Source: Lumbricus rubellus (lineage: Eukaryota > Annelida > Clitellata > Crassiclitellata > Lumbricidae). Taken from it: a stretch of DNA of 64,000 bases. Positions 37,501 to 49,500 of this stretch are shown here, in pieces. Made by a program: the position numbers and the translations under genes. Every line of letters starts with the position of its first letter. The stretch's first letter is position 1. The notes beneath the pieces were generated by a model. It ran no database searches. It saw only the letters and a list, made by a program, of their open reading frames with translations, and was not told where the DNA came from. The stretch spans positions 32,679,175 through 32,743,174 of the forward strand of contig OX243816.1 of NCBI GenBank assembly GCA_945859605.1. The letters are read 5' to 3'.

Positions 37501-40500
37501 GGTGGGCGTTGATTCGGAATTCATAGAAATGTGGGGCATGCTTAACCTCGATTTCAGGTGTTTACAAAGAAAAACAAGAGAACAAAGCCGTATTTCACGC
37601 GGGGATTTCAGTTGACGATTTACTTTGGTTCAACAACTTCTTCGTAGTTTTTCAAGTTCCTTTGAAGTTTATTTGGCGCTTTTGTTAGTTCAGATAGTAG
37701 GCCTATACACTTTCAAAAGTTCGACCGTAGTGACTTTATACTTAGGCGTAGGTCTATAAATAATAGTTTACAATACTGGGCCATCTATAGCATAGCCTAC
37801 TATGATAGTAGAGGCCCAATAAGGCGGCTGACTCATTTGACCAGTACAGCCTTGACCTTCGCCCATTTGACCAGTACAGCCTTGACCTTCGCCCATTTGA
37901 CCAGTACAGCCTTGACCTTCGCCCATTTGACCAATACAGCCTTAAAAATTGAGTGCCTGCACAGTTTGACCAATACTAGCCTTACTTTTTCAAATTCGAT
38001 GTCTGTCGTAAAAAAGTTAAAAAGTAAAAAAAAAGTTTAAAAAGTAAAAAAAGTAAAAAAAAAGTAAAAAAAGTTAAAAAAAAAGTAAAAAAAAAGTAAA
38101 AAAAGTAAAAAAAAAGTAAAAAAATTTTCTCCGGCGTATACAAAATGGACTACTCGAAAAAAGTTACTGAATTACGAAAAATCGCCGAGCCGAGCGGCCG
38201 GGATGGATATTTTACAAGACGGTGGAAAGCGGCGTTCATTGCTAAAATTGACACCCACATCCGCGAATGCTGCGACGATGAATGCCCATGCAAGAATCCA
38301 CGGCCGGATCGCCAACAAGGGCCGGGCACGATTACCGTCGTTCGTCGCCGGCGCAATGGCAACTCACCCCCCGTGTGATGTTAGTTTGATTGACAACGAG
38401 ATCATCGTCGTTAATTGTCAATGCAATGGCAACTCATCCCTGTGTGACGCAAGGGTGTGAGTGGACTACGACGTAGATACGGGATTACAATATCGCAAAC
38501 GATTTTACACCGTTGGTTTATAATCGTCTTTGGATCAATCGAATTATTGCAGCTATAGTAGAGGTTCAGTTTTTAGGAACACCGCGTAAAAAAGTGTGAC
38601 ATGCTACAAATTTAATTCGTTGGAACGTTTTTGATTCGACTTCTCGTGATGGAAATTTCCCGCAGTATTGACGATGCGCTATTAGGCCGACAGTCTTTTC
38701 ATTCACTTTCGTTATCGATATCAAACACGACATAGGCTATTTTTCATAGTCGTCTCTTCATCATCGTAGTCATCATCATCATCATCATCAACCCGATTTG
38801 TCGTCGTCATCTTCAACATCATCACCGCCACCACCACCACCACCACCATCGTCATCATCATCATAGTCGTCATCATCATCAACATCATCATCATCATAGT
38901 CGTCTCTTCATCATCGTAGTCATCATCATCATCATCATCAACCCGATTTGTCGTCGTCATCTCTTCATCATCGTCGCCACCACCACCACCATCATCATCA
39001 ACAACATCATCGTCGTTCTCGTTGGTAGGAGAGAGAGACGGTCAAGCTCTGTACAAAATTTCGCAGATCGGTATTCAGTAGAAAATGTTTCGTGTCACGC
39101 CTCAGTCGAATAGATTTCAAAAACGTCCCTGTCACGTTTTATCGAAAAGTGTGACGGGTCCCTCGGTCACACTGTATCTAGTTATAGTCTGACGTCATAG
39201 GACCGCCCTCCCGCCATAGCCACTCACAGTCAAGTGATAGAACGCAATAATGGTGGGATTTACCAGTTTCGATATTAATTATCACAAGTAGTAGGGAATG
39301 TTGGCGTCTGGCGTATTTTGTCAAAATCGTTTCACAATGTTACCAAGTCTTCATTTTCGATCCACGAGTTGAACGAGTCTGGGTAGCCCAACCACTTCAC
39401 GAGACATTTCTTCCCGCGTTTCCTAATCACTTTTTCGATTCGAAATATTTCTTGAGTCGTCTTCTGTAGCTCCTGTTCATAGAATGAGCCTTGTATTTCC
39501 TCAGAATTAGAATCAGTAATCTTGTAAGTTGGTGGATCTGTATATTGAACCTGAGATACTACAAAAACCTCCTCCGTCCATCTAGGTATATATCCTTTGT
39601 CAAAAATGTTCTTCTTCCTAGTTATTCTGACTCGATCGCCGATTGAAAACTTTGGTGTAATAGGCTCTGAAATCTCGTCGCCGTATAAATTCATAAATAC
39701 AGTCTTTTCGTTCACCTTCATACTAGCCTTCGCGGGGGTCATTTTAATTGAAGAATGTCTCGTGTCATTATAATTACTAACCATTTCGTCTAATACATCG
39801 ATATATCTTCTAGTTGAATTAGCCGTAAAGTACTTGAACATTTTATCTTTCATCGAACGCACCCATCTTTCTACGATACAACTTTTGCCCTCGTTCTCGG
39901 TAGAATACAGCTCGACTAAATTCTTTACGTTTTTGTTATAAAATTCTTTCCCTTTGTCGCACCAAACTTTGACCGGCTGTCGACCGCCCCCGAGTATCTT
40001 CACGAACCCATCGGCTGTAGACTTCCCACTCTTGTCATGTAATGGAACGATCCATCCATACTTGGAAAACACAATGTCATCTATGACGGTCAATAGAAAT
40101 TTCACACCATCATTATCTCTAGCGAAGGCTTGCATGTCGATTAGGTCAGCCGCCCAAATCTGGTCAATCCCGCCAACACGGACACGCCTCGTCCTAAAAT
40201 TTCTCACTACTGGTTTGTGTAATTCATTTGCTAATTGATTACTCCATTTCAGGTCCTGCTGTAATTTTAGGCTTTTTTTAAACCTAGCCCGAGACTCGTT
40301 TTAGCGGACAAAATAGGTTTGACTATCGCCCTCTCTACGCGTTCCCGCAAGCTTGGATTAGGTATATTATTCAACTGGTTTATCATTGCTCTATCAGCGA
40401 CATTCCTAGAAGCCGTATCAGTGTGTTGATTGTATGCCAGGTCGTGAATATACGCCGCACTATCTACCCTGTTTATAGGTTTGCTCCAATCTTTGGGGGT

Positions 40501-43500
40501 TTCGTTGGGATTCAGACGCAAATCTAGTCTAGTACCGGGACCAGTAAACTGATGGCCTGGCAAATGTACCTCACCAGCAAACTTGGCCCAAGGTAGTTTA
40601 ATGTTGCTAGTGGCAGCGTTCAGTGAACTAACTAGATCCCCACCTTGCGCAACAGCGGGCGCCTTCACGAATTGAGTTTTTGTTTTCCCGCATACGACGC
40701 AAACACCTCTGAGCATCGATCTCCCATTATTAGCCACGGCGTTCTGCACATCTCTCGTCTGGGTCTGTTGTTTACATTTTACGCAATACATTTCGTTTTT
40801 TAATAATATATATTTTTAAAAATGGAGATTAGAGATATGAGTTGGGGCACAGCGCTCTCGAAAAGATTCAATAATCCGTTGTTACCAAAAAGCATACGTG
40901 GTTTGATAGTTGGGAAATCGGCGTGTGGAAAAACAACGCTTCTTCTCAATCTTTTACTCAGGCCAGACTGGTTGGATTATAATAACTTGCAGGTATTCGG
41001 TACTTCTCTGTTTCAACCGGAATATCGTATTATCAAAAAAGCATATGAAGAAAAATTACCGAAAGCAGCGATCGTTCGGTTGTTCGAGCACCGAGATGAA
41101 ATCGTGGGCCTAAATGCGTCACCAGACCTTGTTATGGAGGAAATGGCAAAAAACTCAGAGGCTAAATCCGATATAATTGCCAAGTTCTTTGAGAGCGCCG
41201 ATGATGTACCAGACCCGAGAGATTTGAGCGCCGAAAAGAAGAACCTGATGATTTTTGATGATCTTCAATTGGAAAAACAAAACAAATGTGAAACGTATTA
41301 CAATCGGGGGAGGCATAGTAATGTAGATTGTTTTTACCTCGCCCAGAATTATTTCAAATTACCACGCCAAACAATCAGAGAAAATGCGAACTTTATTTGC
41401 CTGTTCAAACAAGACCTGAAAAATTGTAATCATATTTACAACGATCACGTGAGTACAGACATGTCGAAAGATGAATTTAGAAAACTATGCAAAACAGTAT
41501 GGGAACAACCTCATAGATTCGTGGTTTTAGACCTGACTAGCGACAAGTACAATGGTAAATACCGATGCGGACTCGACGAATTTTATATAATCGAGGATCC
41601 GCCATTGTAAAATTGTATTGTATAGTAAAAATGGAATCATCGCTTCTCAAACAGATATCGGAAAACACGGAAAAGACGGCCTGCAACACGGAACCAAAAA
41701 CATCATTTTCCATTTTTCTAAGCGAAAAGAGCACGCGAATCAGAACGAAGTTTAATCCACTACTCGAACTGGAGAAGAATAAGAAATATGAAATGGCCTT
41801 AGTTGCCCTCGAGACGTACTATTCTTTTCCTAATATCGACGCGACAAACAACGGCTTCAGGTATTCGCCGAATTCCAGCACAGATTGGGTAAACATTGCA
41901 GTTCCAGAGGGTTGCTATGAAATAACGGATATCAACGAATATATACAGAGAGTCATGAAGGGGAATGGGCATTTCGATGGAGTAAATGGAAATTACTGTA
42001 TCTCAATAGCGCCAAACACCAATACTCTGAGGTCTGTGGTGAATATAGAAGCAGATTATATGGTTGACTTTACGCCAAAGAATTCGATAGGAAAGGTTCT
42101 AGGTTTCAACAGATGGATCTATTCGGGCGGATACAACGAATCGGAGGACTTGGTAAATATAATGAGTGTAAGCAGCCTGAGAGTGACCAGCGACATTATC
42201 GGGTCTTCGTACACTAACGGAACATCGGAAAACGTGATATATTCTTTTTTCCCAAACGTAGGCCCCGGTTACAAGATTATCGAAGTGCCGCATAATTTGA
42301 TATATCTCCCGATTTTGCTGTCTACAATTTCAACGATGGAAACGAGGCTCACAGACCAACACGGGAACCTACTAAATCTTCGGGGTGAGGAATTAGCGAT
42401 TCGATATCACATCAGGGAAGTTTGAAAGTTTTTGTAATTTATTAATAAAATGAGTCGTTACATGGGCGTAAAAGTTAATATTTCAGAAGCGCAACAAGAC
42501 AAAATTAAAAGATCACTTCAAGCGGGAACCGGCGTGAGTATCAAACTATCGCATGATGATTTGAATGGTGAACACGTTTTGGCTCTCACCCAGGCGCAAA
42601 TCAATAAAATGGCGGCTGCCTACCAAAAAGGAACTGGCATGATTATTAAAATGAGTAAAACGCAATTGGAGAACAACAAGAAAGTCGAAGGTGGATTCAT
42701 AGGCGCTATACTTCCGTTTCTAGCGACAGCGGGACGGTTCCTTCTTGGTAGCGTACTGCCTAGTTTAGCACAGGGCGCATTAGGTGGGTTAGGTGCTGCG
42801 GCTGGATCGAAACTTGTCGATAAAATCAGCGGTTCGGGCGTAATGTATGTCAAGAAAGGTGACATAGCGTGCAAAATAAGAGCGGCCGGATCCGGTTTGT
42901 ACTTGTCTCCGTGGCAAAAAGGCGCATCGATAATGGGAACCGGGCTTTACATGAAAACAGGGTCGGGCTATGTGAGTGGCGAAGGACTTTTGCTCGGTCC
43001 CAACTCGCCGTTTCGAAACATTCCGATTCTCGGCATGATATTATAAATTATCATATGTAAAATGTCGAGACCAATACACAAATTTGGAACTAAACCAACT
43101 AGACCGGTAGAGGTTAGAACGCAGCCCGTTTCAGTCTTTTGGAAGATTACGAGCGGTGTTACTCGCACTCCAGTAAGACAACTAGGAGGTCTGCGATGGG
43201 AGATTTTTGCGCAAAATGATATCACGATACAACCAAAGACAGCAAATACGCTAAGGCTTGGGCTCGGTGTAGAAATGGCGGCGGGTCTTTGCCTCGTTTC
43301 CCTCAGACAGGCTATCAAAGAACGACGATGCAGTCTACTAGACGGGGTGATTTCAGAAGATGTGATTGATGATATCATAGTTTCCATTCAAAACAACTCC
43401 GATTCGGCGGTAACGATAAACGAAGGAGATTCGCTATGCTGTGTAAACTATCAACGGTAAAAAAATATATATTGCTAATAAATAAAAGAATGGAATACGA

Positions 43501-46500
43501 AGGCATCAAACTCTATCCAAACCTAACAAATATAACACCCTCCGCGCCGGAAGGTGAAATACAAATAGCCGCGGGGTCTGCACAAACGTATCGACTTCAG
43601 AAGATTAGCGAAATCAAAAAGGAGATCGAGCAAGAACGCGACAAAAGAGCAGCGTTGAGTAAAAAGTACCATAGAAGTGTGAGCGTAATCGGCGTAGTAG
43701 ACAACGTCCTCATGGCGGTCACGATGGGGCTCGGAATTTCGGGAATCGGCGTACTAGCCACCATAATTGCAACCCCCATCGCTATTGCTATGGAAGGGAC
43801 AGCGCTAGGTGCGGGGCTATTGAGTATAATTGGCAGCCGAATCTGTAAAAAGCTCGCCCTGAAGGCGGAGAAACACGAAAAGATCAAAACGCTAGCTGAC
43901 GCGAAGCTCAACACGATCAGCGACCATATTTCAAAAGCACTCGTGGATGATCACATTTCAGATGAGGAATATTCTCTGATTCTAAGCGAGATTGAAAAAT
44001 TCAATGGCATGAAAGAAGAAATTAAAAGTAAGTCGAAAGTTGCGGCAGCCGCGATGGACGAGGAAACGAAACAATCTCTCATCGACCGAGGAAGAGAAGA
44101 AGTCAGGCAGTCCTTTCAAAGCATGTTTGAGAAAAATACCGAATCTGTGAGAAAGACGACTAACGTGAACATGTATGAAATCATGTAGACTTGTAGAGTT
44201 TTGTAGACCTATGTAGACCTATGTCGCTATGTCTGAAAATACGTCTAACTTGTGTTTTTACACATGTCGAAAAACATGTCGAAAAACACGTCTAGAAACA
44301 CGCCGGAAAACATGTCGAAAAACATTAAATTTTTTATTAAAAATGTCGTTTCTAAAGATAGATGACCCGGCGAAAAGAAATTTCATAGTCGAAGAGTTTC
44401 TGAAGTCCAAGAAGAATATTCAACAAAACTTTTTATCGGAGAGATTGGGGGATTCGGGGCTGCAACAAGAATTAACCAAGCTGTACAAGCCTATCGTCGA
44501 TTCGCAATCCGCAATTTCCAAAGAGCAAAATGTCTTACTATCCGCCATCAAAGAAAACTCGGTAGCTACTACAAACGCGCTACAAACGCTACCCGCTTCG
44601 TTGAAGGTTCAATTTCCTCAGTATCCCTCGATAGAAGCGTATAGCGACGATCCGACTGAGGATATTAGAACTTTAGAATTAGGTGATGTAGCCACCAAGT
44701 ACCTTCATCAATACGCCTCCGATAGAAAAATCGTAGACACGACGTTCGGAATACGATCAAAAAATGGACAATTCTACATCGGCGACGCTCCGATTTTTAT
44801 TCAAGGTGACGATGTGACGGTTGGAAATAAGACGTATGGCGGAACACCGGGGCTTTGGGAGTTGTTGACGATGAAACAGCCGAACGCCTCGATATACGAT
44901 AATAATGATAGAGACGATTACGCCGAGATTCTACTCGCGTCGGATGCTATCAGACAGCCAAAAAATCCCAACAAACCGAAAGCATCTTCGAGCGTCAAAT
45001 ATAGAGAAATTATCAAGCCGATATGGGAAAAGAGGACTCGTAATGCGGTGGGTAAAGGCGTGGGCGATGTAATTGTTATTTCCGAAGATCCAAACGTGTT
45101 AGCGAAACAGCTAGAACTACGATTTCAAAGCTTCAAAGCAGGTAATACCGGCGTGAGAAACGAGATCGTGGCGATGTGCGACGCGTTATTGAGGCAGGAA
45201 GTGCTGAGTAAAGATGCTTACAAAAATATAATGATGACATTGTAAAATGCAGAAAAAATGCAAGTCATTAATAGAAGGAGGTATAGAAAACAATACGTTA
45301 TCGGAGGATCGGGAATATTCGATACAATTTCGGGATTTTTCAAACGACTAGTAACGTCGAACGCCGCCAAACAATTAGCAACGACCGCTCTCAGCGCGAG
45401 TAAAGACGTGGCGAAAGAAATTGGGAAAAAGGCCATCGATGTTGGGAAAACAACCGCAATCGACGCCGGCAAACGATTAGTGGACAAAGCAGTAGCCAAA
45501 CTGTTTACTCCTGCCCCTACTCCTACTCCCACCTCCAAGAAAATTACGCCAGAAACTATACAAATTTTAGAGCGGCTGAGCGGCGTCGGGTCGAGCCCAA
45601 ATATCTCGAATATCCCGAATATTAATAATCTGATGATGGGGGATGGTCTGAAGAAGAACGGCGCCATGTCGATACAAGATTTAGTACGCTCGCTAAACGG
45701 CGCCGGAATGAAGGTCGCGTAAAAAATATATTATCGCGTAGTAAAAAGTAGTAAAAATGCAATCATCTGATATTCTGAGATTTACCGAACAACCATTGAG
45801 CGATGAAAGCGTCGAACGTTACGAATGGTACGAGTATGAGCCGATATCGGGGGCGTATATGAACGATAGGTATCTACGACTACCTAGTACAAAAACTCGA
45901 CCTGCAATCCGGCTCCGCCCCTGAGAAGAAGGCGACCGGCTGTTGGCTTGTTTCCGGATATGACAGAATATACCCTCATACCGAGCTTATCGTTGGCGTT
46001 GAAAAATATGGCGACGGTTGGTAATACGAGCGATATTCTGCTGCCAACCGTTGATCCACCAGCCATGCATTCAAAAAGTTCGTTACTTTGTATCTCGTCT
46101 TTGACATACGAGATTCTGATTATTTTTTCGCCCGGACTGTCATTTCCTATCAAGAAATTCGCGAATCCGCCAAGTCGATATACGCCCGTACGAGGAATAG
46201 TTATTAAGCCCAAGGACGTCGTATACGCCGAATCCGTATTGATGGCAACGACCGTTAGTTGATGGTGCATTAGATATACGCCTCCGAATGCTCCACCATG
46301 CGTTGCATATGTGCCCGAGAATGCGCCACCACTTACGATTGTGGTTGCTCCCCCTCCACCCTCCTTCAACACACAAATAGCCGGTCCGGTTGTAGGCCGC
46401 CAATTCGGGGACAATGCTGGTGCCGCTGTTATAGCTCCAGCCGTTCCTTCGAACCTATATGTAATACCGCTCGTCGTATTTCTCACTAGATTGCCCGGGG

Positions 46501-49500
46501 ATACCCTCATACCCGAAACGTAATCTCTAGGGGCGATATCCGCTGTTTTATCAACGACTAGGGCAGTAGCCTGGGCTGAACTAATAGCGTCACCCCCGTT
46601 ACCTGTAAAAGGGTAATCAGTCGGTAACCCTACGAGATGATGGCCATTCATATTTAGATTCCCAGTCGCCGGATTTGCTCCATCTACCCTTAGAAAAGTA
46701 CTGTTTACTTGGGACAGCGTAACGCCCCCTGCAATTATTCTTTGCGTAGATCCTGAATCCGTATGGCCAAATTTATCAACAGGCATTTTGAAAATAATAA
46801 TTTTTATTATTTAGGGTCGTAAGAATGCCGCCGAAAAGTCACGACACAAAATGTACGTAGCGATGGATGAAAAAGCGTGTATGCTGAGGTAATCGAACTC
46901 GTCTAGAAAAACTATGTTACTTCCGATTGAATGGTTGCACGAACCTTCCATGCTCACTCCGCCCGCAATTTGCATGTACGACACCCCATTTTTATACAGG
47001 TGGACGGTGCCATACGTGGTATTACTATTGTTACAAAATTCTATGTACGCCGAAACGATATAGTACCCGGCTTTACTGGGGAAGAAAGAAGTCGTTCCGA
47101 TACCCTGTTCAATACCGTGTTTTGCGGTACCGCATCTGATTACGTCAAAAGTAACTGCAGTGTGAGATCTAGCGAGTATAACCTGTTGAGTTGAACTGTA
47201 AGCGCTAACCGCAGGCCCTACTACCGTCGCCACTTTCGAAGTAAGTTGTTCATCGACGTATTTCTTATTCGTCAAATGATTATTGTCGGTCGGAACGTCG
47301 TCGTGATTCCGCAGTAAATCTATTACTTGCCCCCGACTCACGGCCTCATCTATCCCCGCTTCCGGAGTATTCGCTGTATTCGTTGTAGGCAGACCTCTAA
47401 TAGTATGGCCACTCATATTTAGATCTCCAGTCGCGGGGTTTGCTCCATCCAGCCTTAGAAAAGTACTGTTTACTTGACTTTCAGTAACTCCGCCAGCAAT
47501 TACTCTTTGAGTAGATCCTGAATCTGTATGTCCAAATTTATCGACAGGCATTTTTTACATCTGAATATAATTTTCAATGCAGGCTGTTTATAACTTCTTG
47601 AAAACTCACCCCATCTTTGCATGTTTTTTTCAGGACGTGCAGGCATAGATGACCGCAAAACACTTCGTTGTCGGGCTGTACGCGTTCGCTATTGTAGTAC
47701 ACGGGACTCTGTAAATACTTTACCAGTTCTGTAGGAGGGGACAGGCCATAGCTGTCGAAATATATTTTATCCTCACCGTTCTTTGAAAAAGCGACCCAGT
47801 GCGAGCCGGTTCCATTAGAATCGTCTAGATTTAGAATGCCACACTCGTTCCGGTTAGGTTTCTTTGGGAGCTCGTCTCTGAGAAATACTCCCCGGAAATT
47901 AGGGATATTGAGCTTTTTCGCGGCATCTAGTAGTTCAAAATTTGTCAACGGATGATTCGGGAGAATAACGCCTTCGACATTTATATTTTTCACAGTTGTA
48001 TAGCTCATTTTAATATTTCATCTAGATGTTTCACAAACTAATGAGCTTTCGAGCTTCTACGCAGGCGAGATAATATTTATGTCTGCAATTTTTGCATTCA
48101 TTCGCCTTTCCATCTTTTTGAAATCGATTGTTGACGTATTCCGATATGTTCTGATTTACCTTACACCGGCTGCAAACTTTTGTGTCTTTTGTCTCCCTAA
48201 TTTCCTGTCTTGCGTATTTGTGTGCAAGCTCTTTCACTTTGGCATTTTTACAAATTTTACAGCTGGGGTAATACCCGCTCTTCTGTGAGTTATCTTTGTG
48301 AAATTCGTCCAAGCTTTTTTCTATTTTGCATTTAGAACACACTTTTTTTGCCGCATCCATTTTATATTAGTGTAAATTATTCTTTATTTTGTTTAGTTTT
48401 CAGCGTGTAGTGCCCATAGGCTAGGGTGTGGATCCCGTCGTCCATTATTACTCTTTTGTCGTCGTTTGCTGAGAGAGCTATTTTATTTACTTCTTCGGTG
48501 TAAATTTCATGGCGATAGGATCGAATGACGTTCATCGCTCTCGACTGTTGTCTTTTCGTAAACACGCAGTCTTTGTAATCTGCGTGAGTGATTGATTTCT
48601 TGACGACGTTCTTTTTCACTCCTTTACATTTCTTGTAGTCTTCACCCGCCATTTTGTAAGAGTACAACTTGGATCGCAGACCGACAAATTCTTCAATCTG
48701 TTTTCCCGCGGCCTCGTCTTTGAACATACCAACCACTTTTTTATTAGCGCCAGATTCTATACCCGACGGATGATCGCTCGGATAGTCTGAAGTATACTTT
48801 GGACGTCGGGGGAAATATCTTTGTAGAAGTCTACCGTTTTAATTTCATACGCCAAAGAATCGGTATCGGTGAATAATAGCTTGGCCCTATCTCCGTACTT
48901 GGCCTTGATGTAATTATAATGAAACTCATACATGAGCGTCTTACTAACGTCCAATATACACATTCCTAGATATATCGGCTTGTTGTAAAACAACTTGGTC
49001 TTTTTCATGTGAACGGCGATGAGGTTTTCGTCGAAAATCGTTCGTCTGTCGTAATTGGTTTTCGCGGCTAGCTTGATGGCTTCCTTCTCACCACTCACCA
49101 ATCGTATGTCAACACGATTCTCGATAGCTTCCATTGTTTTACCGAAAACGCTATTATTCATCAGCTTGAAAAAGTCTTTCTCAAAATCGTTCGCAGCTTT
49201 CGTTCTCAGGTTGGTATTCAGATCGATATACTTTTTCAGCCAGGCACTTTCCACGAATTTTATTCCTCGATGTATTTTTACGATTTTCAATCCGAGACTT
49301 TCATACAATTTTAAATTTTCGTAATGAACGACGTACTTCTTTTTATCGTTCAAGTTTGGAATGAGTTTCGCTACATTCGATCCCGCGGGTTTTACACTCT
49401 CTGGAGCTAGAGGATAATCATTATGCAGGTCGTGCAATTCCTTTGGATATTCTAAGTCGACTTCTAACACACATCCCACTCCATCTCGTTCAGTAATGTT

